DNA of 64,000 bases from Leucaena leucocephala. Taxonomy: Eukaryota > Streptophyta > Magnoliopsida > Fabales > Fabaceae. The position numbers and the translations under genes are program-made. Positions 12,377 through 24,615 of the stretch are shown here, piece after piece (the stretch's first letter is position 1; the number at the start of each line of letters is the position of its first letter). The notes under the pieces are model-generated. The model made no database searches. It was not told the DNA's origin and saw only the letters and a list, made by a program, of their open reading frames with translations. The DNA is taken from positions 3,348,001-3,412,000 of the forward strand of contig CM073535.1 of the NCBI GenBank assembly GCA_037074615.1, written 5' to 3'.

Positions 12377-15300
12377 TCACTTAGTTGGTGGGTTAGCCAA
12401 TTGTTGGAGCTGATGGACAACATGAGACATTCTAGGACGCATAGATGGGACATGCTGTGTGCATGAATAGACAAGGTCAACCACCTTCTGGATTGTACTA
12501 GCCTCAGGGATGGTGGATGATGATGATGAGGAAGAAATATGAGGATCCAACAGTTCTGGATAACGATGTGCTTGCACTAGCGGCGTTGCCCATTCGAATA
12601 TGCTCTGCCAACCCACTGAATCCACTGCCTGTGCAGGTCTACGTCCGCTCACTATCTCAAGTAACAGTACGCCAAAGCTATAAACATCGCTCTTGGTTGT
12701 CAGCTCATTTCTATACACAAACTCTGGAGCAAGATATCCATAAGTGCCACCTGCCATCACTGTCCTCTCACACATTGCTTCGTATGGCACGAACTTGGAT
12801 AGACCAACTCCCATAAGGTGAGCTCCAAACTCCTCATCCAGCAGTACGTTACTGGCCCGTATATCACGATGAACAACTTGTGGCTTCACCTTGTCATGCA
12901 GAAAGCTGTTGACACGAAGGGCAATACAAGTATCATAGGAAGAATGACCTTTGCAATTAAAAAGAATGAAAACCAAAAATCGCCATTAACGATACTGAAT
13001 AGCTATTCAATCAAGATTCAAGCATACCGGGCCATGTTCGATTTTATATAATTAAGGTAACATCATACACTAAAAGAATTACAAGTTCTGATACACAATC
13101 ATTAACCAGATGCTATCCATTACCCAGGACAATTGAGCTGGAACAAGTTATGAAATTCCTTGAAGGGGTGGTGCTAATGAAATGATCTCATAAGGCTAGA
13201 TGCATAAATAATCTCCATATCTTTCATATTACTACTAAACACAAATGTTATGGCTTCATTTTGCAGCAAACCGAATTGAAGAGAAAATCTTTGTCCAATA
13301 TGTTTTCCACCATTGAAAAATCTTTCCTCCTTTTCATATCCCATATATAGCCCACATTTAAAGAAGAGAAGAGGTCCCAACAGCGAAGAGAAGACGCAGA
13401 ACTGTGCTGGAGAGAAGAGGAATAAGACAAACTCGACACTGACAAATAAGAATGGGAACTCAGCAGAAAGGCTTATGGTGCTTGTGGGACGCGATTAGGC
13501 GGGCAACTTTGGAACAAAGATTTTCTCTCCAAAATCTCTCCACTCTGAGTCCCATATGTTTCCCGCCCCATTTTTATTTACCTCTTATTTTTTCTCCCTA
13601 TCTATACAAGGGGAAAATTATTTTCTCTCCTATTTTCTTCCCTAGTTCTCTTTCATACCAACTTTTCTTCCCCTCCAAACAAAGAGTTAGTATCAGCACA
13701 ACTGGTATTGCTGTAAGATTTTGGTTTTCCCTCTGAGAATGTGTCATTGGCAAAACACAAAAATGAAATCTGTCGTAGAAATGATAAAATATATTCTAAA
13801 TTGACAAGATGAATGATAAGATTAGGACAAGAATAAGAGTTTTGGGAACATACGCAATTCCTTGAGCAAGTGTTGTGGCAATTTTCATTCTCATAGTCCA
13901 ATCTAAGCTGCGACCTCCCCTTGGTATATGATGTAGCCATTTGTCCAAGGGGCCATTCACTACAAACTCATAAACAACGTAGCGGTCACCATGATCATAG
14001 CCGCATCCCTTCACAGCCACCAAATTAGGATGCCGAAGTCTTGCAACTCTACCAATTTCAGAATAGAACTCCTTTTTCCTCTGAAAACTTGACTTCTTCA
14101 ATCTTTTGACTGCAACCTTTGAGCCATCAGGTAGGACTGCACTATATGTACCACCAGTCTTGGCATCCCCAACAAGGCGGTTACCTTCACTAAAGTTCTT
14201 TGTAATCGACGTTAATTCCTCTTTGGTAAAAACTTTCCATGAGGGAGGAACTAACTGAGAAGCAGCTGGATTAGATACTTTTCTAGATCGTCTTCTCTTC
14301 TTGCCCCGTTTATGTGCAAGAAGCCATACCACAACAGCTGCCGTTGTACAGAGGATCAATGCACTCACCCCTGCAAGGATGATAAGATATTCCCTGTAGC
14401 AGCGCATGTGGTAACATTTTTTATCTGAGACCAATTAAGAGTACAAATATAATCAACAGTCAACAAGATTAGAACAAATTCAAGCAATATAGAATAATAA
14501 TAATAGTACAAACAACATATTTCTCAATAAAGAGGAAAAAACAAACTTTTTGGGAGTAAATGAAATGGTCGGAGAATCATAACACAGAATTCTAAATGGA
14601 TTTTTGAAAAAAAAAAGGACTGGGAGTTATATACGCTGCCAGGGCATACCTATATCAAGTACACACACTGACGCATTCAGTTTGTCGCATCTATTGCTCA
14701 TAAGAGAATCCGAATGATTAGTCATAATTGTACATGTATCGACTGCATCTTTTGTGTTGCAGGATAATCCAGTACAATTAGTTGGATCAAGCAACAAAGG
14801 AGACATGGACTTATTCCATTGAGATTTGTCAGACCACACCCACTCATAAGTAGCTGTAGAGTTAATTCTTCTTCCTCCAACCCAGCAACTGTCACCACAG
14901 AGACTCTTAGCAAAGTGTAGTTCTGGAAGAGATATCAAAGAAGCTAAATGTCCGCCACATTTATTACAATGGGTCTCTGAGTCATTCCAAGATTGAGGCT
15001 TTTCAACGTGGTAAAAGCACCTGGCTTTATTAGGGTCAACAACCCAACCATCTGGGCATGGATCTGTCCAGGGATGGGAAAAAGAAAAGGCACTTAAATA
15101 CTGAAGCACGAGTAATCAGAAACCACGAAGACATCATGATGTGTACAGAGTCAGTTTCAACATATTGAAAAGAAAATAATCAAAATGTGAATTCATTCAC
15201 CTTCAGAAGAAATGCTTACTAAAGATTGCATGATATCTAACAAATAGACCGTTATAAAATTAAAGGTACCCTACAGTATAATCCAAATCACCATTCTCTA

Positions 15301-16006
15301 GATTTCTTAACCAATATTTGATATTTGATAGTTTAGCTGTTATGCCTGCAATTAAGCTCCAATATAACTCATATAGAAACTATTTTGAGTATGAACGAGG
15401 TGGTTCATTAGGATAACGTTTCCCTCTTCTTGCATTTTCCCCCTGAATGAGAAGACTATGGACACCCTTACAGATAAAGATAAGAACTCTGTTTATCCAA
15501 ATCAATCCACTCACTACATCCTGACGGAGGATCAGTGAATAAAATAAAGCGTGTTAATATCGTAAATTGATCTCCCAAGCCAGTTCAGTTTTCATCTTAA
15601 CTTTTCCCGTTGCCGCACTACATGTACATGCACAGCAAATTTAATTATGAGAGACTATCCCATTGACGACGACGACGACACTCTGGGAAAAATAGATGTG
15701 AACACCAGAAAATTAGATGAACATGGGAAAAAAATTAAAGGAAGTAGAAAGCAAACCTCCACTTTCTCTATTCTTAGGACTGTTTAAGGAACTGCAAGTC
15801 ATCTCATTCACTGTCTAAAAACAAAAAGAAGCCTCAATACACGTTCACAATGTAGCCTAACAAAATTTCTAAACTTTAACCCAGAAAGTCAAAATAACAG
15901 AATTTTATTTTCTTACCACATTGGATTCCCGTGCATTGAAACCAAGAAGAGCCGCCAAAAGTAGAAAAACTTGCAGAGCTATGAACTTGAGCTTCATCCC
16001 ACTCAT
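12377..16006 (-). CDS. C-type lectin receptor-like kinase, DFG motif degenerate
   Basis: Single-pass plasma-membrane receptor with an extracellular C-type lectin fold and an intracellular kinase-like domain. Plants have very few such genes; it matches the Arabidopsis At1g52310 type. Five exons: 16006-15917, 15814-15757, 15063-14650, 14424-13854, 12905-12377; the frame closes at 553 aa. Signal peptide about 1-24. Lectin domain about 50-187, with WVGG at 110-113 and many Cys and N-glycosylation sequons. Membrane span about 201-224, followed by a basic stop-transfer stretch. Kinase-like domain from about 265: VAVK lysine at 294, HRD at 390-392 and APE-like GGTYGYLAPEF are present. The glycine loop reads GDAKTGG, the catalytic loop is HRDIRASN, and the DFG position is GVG (410-412), so the Mg-binding Asp is missing. 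It may signal without normal catalysis. Ligand unknown. The ATG at 16006 was preferred over the Met at codon 4 because it is the first in frame. Confidence 0.9.
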
Positions 16007-16870
16007 ATAAACAGTCCCGAAATGGGAAAATTCAGATGCTGATTAACAGAAAGAACCGTCGCATTTTGAGAGGGATCAGGGCACTTGTAGTCAGCGACCA
16101 GGAGAAGGGAAAATACCGAAGAAGAATATGAAGCAGAAGCACTGAAACACTTGTGCAGCTTCAGCTAAAGAGGGATAGCTCGTAAAATCAGGAGGGGCTA
16201 CTGAGTCCCGAGTATGGGCATGAATGACAAAGCACAAGTATCTTCTCTCTGAATTCTTCTCGTCTTCTTCCTCTGCGCCTTTTTTTGCATAGAGAATTTT
16301 TTTTGTTGATACAATGCATAGAGAATTTTGAGGAGTGAGTAGGTGGAGCAATTAAGACTGAAGATCAATCTCGCTGAACTATATGGGCTGATCGTGGCCC
16401 ATATCAGCCCAATAAGCAGATAGGAGGCATGGTGGGCAACATTGTTTGCCTGTTAAATCCTTCACTAACGTACAATGACCCAAAAAACACATGGGACGAA
16501 ACAAAATTCTTGGTAAGAACTGCTGTTTTTGTCTGAAGCCATATATTTTCCGTTCAGGTCCTTCTTAGGTCGGTAAAACAGATTCATTTCAAATCGGAGG
16601 AAGAAAATAATATTACCGCAAATAAAAGTTCCTTTTTTCTTCATTAAGAAACGTCAATCATATTAAAAAAGTTTTTAACTATTTAAATATAAGATCTCGA
16701 TTTTAAATTAATGTGAGTGCAAAAAACTTTTTAGAAAAATTATTCTAATTAAATTTAACAATATTTAAATTTAAATATGTATTAATCAATCTCTTCCCTC
16801 AATATATTGAATTCCATTACAAATGTCACGGAGGGACCAGTGTAAGCGACTTGAGCTGCCACATTAAGAA
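16007..16870. other. Upstream region of the lectin kinase, then AT-rich DNA
   Basis: The first few hundred bases are presumably the 5' untranslated region and promoter of the minus-strand kinase. No clear TATA box could be chosen. An 86-codon minus ORF (16091-16351) has no recognisable content. Confidence 0.45.
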
Positions 16871-17365
16871 GTATGTATTTGTATACCATTTGGAAATATA
16901 TTTTAATTTTTAAATATTTAAATTTAAAAACAAAAAAATTTAAATATTTTTTTAAAAAAAAATTTATGGAGAAGAGTTTATAAAAAAAATATTTTAAATA
17001 ATGAGTGTTTGAATAGTTATTTCTAAAAATATTTTTATTATTTATAAATTATGATAAAATATATTATTATTAAATATAGGAGGGGGAGATAGGGTGTAAA
17101 AAAGAGATGAAAGAGGGTATAGAAGAGAGATGAGAGATGATCTAAGAAAAAATAGAGGTAATATAATAATTTGTTTGTCCATAAACTCTTTTACTATTTT
17201 ATAAACTACTCTGATCAGTTTATCTAAAATCTCAGTTTTAAATTATAGTTTGATCTAAAAACCCTTTTGAATAAATATAGCTATTTGTTTTAAAATTTTT
17301 TAAAATTTAATTTTTGTCCAAACATAAATTTAAAATCTAGATTTACAAATTTTTTAAATACATAC
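16871..17365. mobile_element. Tourist-like MITE (copy 2), about 495 bp
   Basis: The ends carry a perfect 10-bp inverted repeat, GTATGTATTT and AAATACATAC. The core shares the family signatures: GAGAAGAGTTTATA, then GAGTGTTTGAATAGTTATTT, a GA-rich tract, TCCATAAACTCTTTTACTAT, and TTGATCTAAAAACCCTTTTG. No coding capacity. Exact ends are less certain than those of the copies with matching 3-bp flanks. Confidence 0.6.
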
Positions 17366-17740
17366 ATAATAGAGAGCTCACTCTATTTTAATAGCATGTT
17401 CATTATATCTAATATTAATATTATTTAAGAGGAAAAAATTATTCTATTTTTAAATTTTAAGTGGGTATAAGCTTTTAAAACAAAAATATGTATATGTACC
17501 CCTCGCCTCCCTCTATTCTCATACCACGCATTACCACCGTCAACACATGCGCGCCCATAGCCGCACTTGTCATGGGTCCACATTGTATGGATAACGTCTC
17601 TAAGCTATTTTCACCCATCTTTGCTCCTTTATCCATGCATGTCTCGCCATTTATAAATACAAATAAATAGCACAGTAAATAATTTGAGGGAAAATATCTT
17701 GACATGAATATGGATATAAAAATAGATATAGAGTTTAAAA
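17366..17740. other. AT-rich spacer
   Basis: Nothing recognised. Short overlapping ORFs on both strands at 17475-17705 shadow one another and have no signal of selection. Confidence 0.5.
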
Positions 17741-18836
17741 GTGTGTTCGATATTTGAATGGAATTCAGATATTATGTTTATTTAATATTTATGTTTTAAA
17801 TGTAAAATTGCTATTATACCCTCATCTCAAAAACCTCCCGGAGTCCCCGCACAAACTTTTGCCGTCAAATTATGGCCATCTTCGCCGGAAATATCAACTT
17901 TAGTTTGGAGAATAAGACTTGATTAAACATCAAACCCCATAAAAATTTCTTCAATCTCTTAAACATACCAACCGTCAACTTAAAAAAATGCTCATCAAGA
18001 CAAGCAGGAAGGGATAAAGAAACGTTGGTGAGGATCTCACCGGAAAGCCATAACCATCCCTCTCCTTCCCTTGGCTTATCAGATCCGGCTTCATATCCAC
18101 ACGAATCCTCCCTCCTCCTTCAGATCCATGCCGCCGAAGCAGTGAAGAAGGCGAAATCGTTGTTCTTCAAATCGCCAGCGATGGAGTTGGGATGAGAAGC
18201 TCACCGTCGGAAGAAGGAAGAAGACAATGTCGTCGGAGATCTGGAGTTCACCGTCGTCACGACAGCATCCCTTTCCTCTGCCGCCCAGCCTAACAGATCT
18301 GACGTTGACACCGTTTCGTTGCCGTCGCGGATATGACGTCGTTGGTGCTCCTCTAATTTTCTTTCACTGTTGCAGTGGGTCGTCTTGGGTTGTCCTTGCC
18401 GTCATGGGCTGTGGGTCGTCTTCTCGAAGGCAGATCTCCGTCGAACCAAGCTCCCGACTATGCATATCTGCCGACAGTAAGCCATGGGGGAGATCAAAGG
18501 TGAGTTATGAGAACAAGCCTAAGTTGTTCGTTGTGCTCGCCAGCGGCGGATTGTAGGTGCCGGCGGCTTGGAGGTTGCCGCAAGTCGGTGATCTTGTGAG
18601 GTTGGGGCCGACGGAGATGAAAATAGGAGGGGCAAAATTAGAATTCCATGAAATTGTTTACAGTTCCATGGGTTACATGTTGGGAGCCGTTTCCATTAAG
18701 TTTGATGGAATTGGCGTCCATGTGCGGGCCATTTCCACGTCTCCTTTGTTGTACCAAACATGTCAAAAGCATGGAATTCAATTCCATTTGTATTTCAACG
18801 AGGCCAATTTCAGCGTACCAAACGGGGTGATAAGTC
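17741..18836. mobile_element. Putative non-autonomous element with GC-rich interior
   Basis: The outer parts resemble each other when inverted. The left has GTGTGTTCGATA, TTGAATGGAATTC and an AAATTGCTATTATACCCTC stretch. The right, inverted, has CCCCGTTTGGTACG, TGAAATTGG, ATGGAATTC and AATTTTGCCCCTCC. Between them, about 17880-18600 is clearly more GC-rich than the surroundings and carries two abutting open frames (18227-18556, 18557-18925) that match no protein I know. The best reading is a transposon carrying captured host DNA. The right-hand inverted part is longer and internally repeated, so the exact ends are uncertain. Confidence 0.4.
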
Positions 18837-20419
18837 CTGATCAATCTAATATCGAAATATCTCCCTACATATGTTGGAAACTGTCACGTCCAGTTTGGTT
18901 TTCCTCAAATAAAAAAAAAAGATAAATAGAGGATGGTTCTTCTTTCTGCTGCATGACCGAGTTTTAAATCACACGAACTTCACGTTTTATTACTCTCCAT
19001 CGACTAGACATTGGGCAATAATTGATCGTGGAGTCCTATAATAATAAATATTAGTTTTCCTCGCATAGACTTTTGTGTGTGTGTGTGTGTGTGTTTCTTT
19101 GATAGAGAACAATGTGTTTCGCCTCTCTCTCTCTCTCTGTATAATATAAATTATACTCCTATTAATCTATGCCTAAATTATTATTGATATGTTTGTTTTG
19201 AGCATAAATTTAATATATCAATTTATTTTATATTTAATATTAGAGAAAGCACATGAATATCATTTATCTAAATATAGAGTAGAGTGCTGGCCTCCAATTT
19301 AATCATAACTGATTAAAAATTACTCAACTTGATTGATTTTTTTATTTTATTTTTTTACTTTGAAAAATATAAGCTCAAAGAATGGTGTTCATGTATTTCA
19401 TTCTCCTGTTTAGTTATGACTTGACAATGTTATGCATCTTTCATTTTTCTAAAGCGTGTCCCACTTAAATTAAGGACCGCATCCTTTGAATCAGATGATA
19501 CCAGAAAAGATAGATCTCCTCTAAAACAACGTTTTTCAGAATCGGAACATTATCGTTTTTATGGGTTGAAATGGATCTGTTGCCGCCATAAATATACCCC
19601 GTTTAAATTTGGCAGTTTCAACTTTGTTTTAATGAATCGAAGACTTCTATATTGTTTTTAGATAAGATAGCAGAAAATACTCTAAAAAATACTAAATATT
19701 AAAATAGGACAGTTACTAATTAAAATTAAGTATTGCCAACACAATATCCTATTTTGATATTTATTATTTTCTATAATTATTTCCTTTCATTTTTCTTTTT
19801 TTTATTATAACAATTATAAATTCAGCTCTTTAAAATTTTGATACATTTTTTGTCAACTATGGTCGGCTAGATCAGAGATTCAGAGTAGTGACAACTCTGA
19901 TCCATCTTGCCATTATTACTGCTAAGACACTTTTGAACGAGCATTGACCATCATCATCATCTTTGAACACTTCTCCTCGAGGTTTGGCCATTTTTATAAA
20001 TGCTCAAGAAAGTTATATGTCACCGAACATTTTGCTCAGCTCCATCCACATATATTTCACTCATATGTTTTTTAATCACAATATACAACTTTACATCTCC
20101 GTCTACTTTCAAAATGCATATAATATCTTATCCTAATTTCATAAACAATATAAAGTCAGTAGATAAACAAAATCAAAGTTCCATACTTTATAAGTCGAAT
20201 TATGCCATTTAAAAGTCAGGCTTGCAAAATATTAAATTTATTAAAATTTTTAATATTTAAATTTCTTACTCAAGATCGCGACATGAGTAATTTTTTCCAC
20301 TATACAATGGATGGGCAATCTATTTAAGATTAATTAATACTATTATTTTGTAAGAGTAGTCTACCCCACTAGCGCTACCACATTGTCACTCCATTTGGAA
20401 TTCCCGATATTTTGGCTCA
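18837..20419. other. AT-rich intergenic DNA with two microsatellites
   Basis: A GT/TG microsatellite lies at about 19073-19094 and a CT/TC microsatellite at about 19122-19138. The rest is AT-rich with no gene seen. Confidence 0.6.
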
Positions 20420-20886
20420 GGGCATTTTAGATAGAATTTTAAAAATATATTTATGAAAAAAATTAAATAATTTATAGAAAATTATTTTTGGAGAAGAGTT
20501 TATGAAAAAAGTAGTTTTAAATAAATAAGTGTTTGGATAGTTATTTATAGAAATACTTTTATTATTGGTAAATTACAAAAAATGGTATAAGTATTAAATT
20601 ATGAGAGATAATATATAAGAGGAGAGATGATATAAGAAAAAGTATGAGAGAAAATAGATGGTATAAGAAAAAGTATGGGTAATATAGTAATTGGTTAGTT
20701 CATAAACTCTTTTATTATTCTATAAGCTACTCTGACCAATTTATTTAAAATTTTTATTTTAAACTATAATTTAGTCTAAAATTTTTTTGAATAAATATAA
20801 TTATTTATTTTATTTTATTTTAAATTTAAATATTATTTAAATTTAAATTTAAAATCTAAATTTAAAAGTTATCCAAATATACTGTT
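20420..20886. mobile_element. Tourist-like MITE (copy 3), about 467 bp
   Basis: Same orientation and core as copy 2: GGAGAAGAGTTTATGAAAAA, AGTGTTTGGATAGTTATTTA, TTATTGGTAAATTAC, TATAGTAATTGG, CATAAACTCTTTTATTATTC. The left end GGGCATTTTAGATAGAATTT aligns with the inverted right end of copy 5. No coding capacity; ends are approximate. Confidence 0.65.
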
Positions 20887-22762
20887 AATCTAAAGACAAT
20901 TTAAAATCATATAATAAAAATTAGTCATATCTCAAAAGTCACTCAATAAACAATTTTCTTAATTTTCTAATATTATTTAATGTATCAACTCAATATTGAT
21001 AAATAATATGATTTTGCAAGAGTAATCCACACCACTAGCTTGCCCGCATTAACTGTCTGGTTCAGTCCTTTTTCTGTCAAGGAAAGTATGCCCCGGCGTC
21101 TCACTCCATTCGGAATTCCCTAGGCTCTGGTTTAGTGTAAAGATACATTAAAATCACAAGAAAAATAGCAATTCCTCATAAGTCGGTGAATTATATATAG
21201 AAGCAATTTTGTTAATTGTTAAATGATTTTTAATTTCTTCTAATAAAATGAATAACGTTAGGCAGGCGGGGTGAGCCGTTCTTAGGTAGTGTAGGTGGAC
21301 TTCAATAGACCAAACTCAAAATTAGGTAATTGGTTAAGCTCAACTGGAGAATTAGTTATCACTATATTTTAATATTTGGGGACCGCCTTGAAAAAGATCC
21401 CATCTCTTCAAAATGTATGTTCTGCATACACTCCTACATAATTTGTGTAGTACATGTTACTGTTTGAATATGCCAGAGGTTTTAAATGTTTTATGGTTGA
21501 TTTCAACTAGACGAAACCAACTTAACAGTCGTACGTATGATAATTAGTAATGGGGTTAGAATACTATCTTCACTCGACAATAATTGACGAATTTTCATTT
21601 TGCTTATGTCCCTCTTGTTTTGAAAAGTGCTACTTTTCTTTTTATGGCGGAAAAAATAGTTCTGCTACCATTAAAATTTTCTTTTTATAGTCATAAAAAA
21701 AACATATACTTTTCTGTTTTATAATAATAAAAAATCACCACGAGTTACTTATTCTAAGAGTTGATTAATTTATTTGAATAAATTAAAAAAATAAATAAAT
21801 AAATTATAATTAATATAAAAATTAATTATGATTATAGAACGAATCTCTAACAAAAAATATTTATGAATACACGTGTAACAGTGTATACCTAACAAGGAAT
21901 GGAGGATGAATGAATTAAGAGTGGAATCATACGGTGATAAATTATAGTAGGTAAGGAAGTGAATTGTTTTGACAATAAATGTAACTACCATAAGGACATT
22001 TGCTATGTATAATACTTTGTGTTTGGGAGAAGGGTGACCCAAAAAAGGCAAAGAGAATCTGGACATGATGGGTCTGGCAAAGTTGAGTATGGGTCCCGTA
22101 GATTTATAAATGGTTGCAGCTTGCAGGATTCAATTCAATATATAATGTCCTGTGTTTCATGTGTACTAATAGAAACTAAAATAAAGTCGACGTCGTGTAT
22201 AACGACGGAAGGCTTCATGCGGTCGTCCCAGGATTTAATTGACGAGCGGCCACAGTTTTTTGTTTTTGTCTAACCAGTTCACCCCTCAGTGTCAAAACCC
22301 TCCTACCCTTTCTTTTTATTTTATTTTTTAAAAATATTTCCAATTTTTATTTAGAATTTGTAGTATAACATTAGTTAGTTATTATCTTTTCCAACTTTTA
22401 TCCAAAGAAAATTATTCTTCATATTATAAATATAGAAATTAGATAACTTTTTTAAATAAAATAAATAAGTTAAATAAATTAAATAGTTACGACTAATATA
22501 AAAGTTAGTTGATTAATTTAAATAGATTAAAGAGTATATTATATGAATTTGTTTTAAAGAGTTAAACTTAGCTATAAATAACTAATTTATTTAATTTTAT
22601 TAATATTATAAAAAATAATTAAATCTTATATTAAAGAATGAAAGAGTAACTTTTTTAATTGCATGTAATCTTACTTAACATATGGGGTCTCACAGGTTTA
22701 GTCTAGTATACCAAGTCACGAGCAACATATCTCACGCTCAATCCAACTAGATATATTCATTT
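20887..22762. other. AT-rich intergenic DNA, no gene seen
   Basis: No recognisable protein, RNA gene or clear repeat boundary. Two ORFs (21770-22066 minus, 22019-22273 plus) overlap one another in opposite directions and were not accepted. Confidence 0.55.
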
Positions 22763-22899
22763 GGGGTATGTTTGGATTGAGAGAAAAATAAAGAAAAAAT
22801 ATGGGAGAAAATTTTCTTAAAATAGTAAAAAAAGTTACTATGTTTTAAAATTGTTTTCTTAATATTTTTTCCTCTTTAATTTTTTGATACATATCCTTA
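22763..22899. mobile_element. Small foldback MITE, about 140 bp
   Basis: Nearly the whole length folds back on itself. The left GTATGTTTGGATTGAGAG with its purine-rich continuation pairs with the right end, read inverted as ATATGTATCAAAAAATTAAA. No coding capacity. The start resembles the TTTGG-type ends of the larger MITEs nearby. Confidence 0.45.
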
Positions 22900-23497
22900 A
22901 AACAAGTAGTTGAAGGTAAATAGCGTCATATGGAGGGATGGTTGCACTTGTGTAGAAAAGGAGAGATTAGGCAAATTCATGTGGTTGTTAGTTGGGGGGC
23001 TGTTTTCGTGGCAGACTATTATTCCTCTTTTATTGGATTCACGCCATGTTGTTGGTGCCCCTCTTCATCCAAGTCCTCCCTTTCTGTTGACCCCTCCTCC
23101 TTCATTCCCTCTATCTTTCATCTTCCTTCTTTTGTGTATTATCAATAAACAACAGTTACAATTGGATATAGCGTTCCAACTTCTCAAAACTACTGCCCAA
23201 CCTCTTTCATTCAAGTTAGTGGAGAACCCCCAACCCATAAAAACAACGTGCTTTCCCCTTTTCTAATAATCTAGTCATATTTCTGTTGGTCAATGAATTG
23301 CTTTTCTTGTTTTTGTTTCTTATGACGTTTTATCTTTTTTGCAGTCGAATTTTGCTCTTCTTTCATGAGATGGCTCACAATTTCACTCCAATTACATTTT
23401 TTCCCCTTCCATTCTCTTCTCCGTCTATTCATTCATGAGGCACTGTCAATTATGTGTAATGTTATAACTCAGGATATATTTGTATTTCAGTCTATAT
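22900..23497. other. Intergenic DNA, no gene seen
   Basis: Two overlapping plus-strand ORFs (22910-23266 and 22930-23148) are open, but I recognise nothing in them and see no supporting splice or promoter context. Confidence 0.45.
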
Positions 23498-24615
23498 AAC
23501 CTCAGAACATATGTTTATAGGAGTAGAGTTGTTACTCCTCGTATCAATAAAAATTAACCTATATAATTAAAAATATATTTATATTTTATAATAACATAAG
23601 TTCAATTTTTTTTATTATTATAAATATTTATTTAATAGACAATCCCATAAATTCTTTATAGGTACTCTTTAAACTATAGAGTTGTACTATAATCTTAATA
23701 AAAAATCAATACCGAATATACCTAAACTTATATATATATATATATATAAAGAATTGCTCCTCATGAATGGTGCCTTTGAACTTCCCATTGTACTCCCTCA
23801 ATTCATATATACACACACACACACATGAATTGAGTGAGGATTTATTCTTGTTAAAAATATAAAATCATATTCTACTTTATTTTTAAAATTTATGATATTT
23901 TATCTAAATTTATCCTTATTAATTATATTTATTAAAATATTTTTTATCAAGTATTCCTCCAATTCTTAATTCAAGACAGTAGGTAAAATAGTAGTTTTCA
24001 ATATAAATAAATATATAGGTGTTTTAGAGGATGAGTATGATTTCTTTAAACTAGTTATTTAACCTTGGAACATATGTTTATAGGAGTGGATTAGTTGCTC
24101 CTCACATCAATAAAAGTTAGCATATATAATAAAAAATATATTTATATACTACAATGACATAAGTTCAATTTTCTCTATCGTTGTAAAGGTTAATTTGGTA
24201 GACGATTTCATAAATTCTTTATAAATATTTTTTAAATTATAAAGTCATACCCTAATATCAGTAGATGACCAATACCACACTCATCTAATTTTTTGTTATA
24301 TATATATATAAAAGAATTGCTACTCATAGATGGTGCCTCCCTCAATTCATACAAACATATATATATATATATATATATGTATGTGAATTGATTAAGGAGT
24401 TTATTTTTATATTAAATATAAAATTTTATTCTATTTTATTTTTTAAATTTCTGATATTTTATCTAAATTAATTCATATTAATTATACTTATTAAGATGAT
24501 TTTTATCAAATATTCTTCCAATTCTACAAGACATATAGTGAAATAGTAGTTTCTAATAGAAATAAATAGATGGGTGTTTTAGAGGATGAATTTGATTTCT
24601 TTAAACTAGTTATTT
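23498..24615. repeat. Tandem duplication, two units of about 560 bp
   Basis: Unit 1 (23498-24060) and unit 2 (24061-24615) begin with near-identical sequence (ACATATGTTTATAGGAGT) and end with near-identical sequence (TTTCTTTAAACTAGTTATTT). They stay alignable throughout, with substitutions and small indels, so the duplication is not recent. Each unit contains a hairpin whose arms read CCCTCAATTCAT and ATGAATTGA, enclosing a CA or TA microsatellite. Confidence 0.8.
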
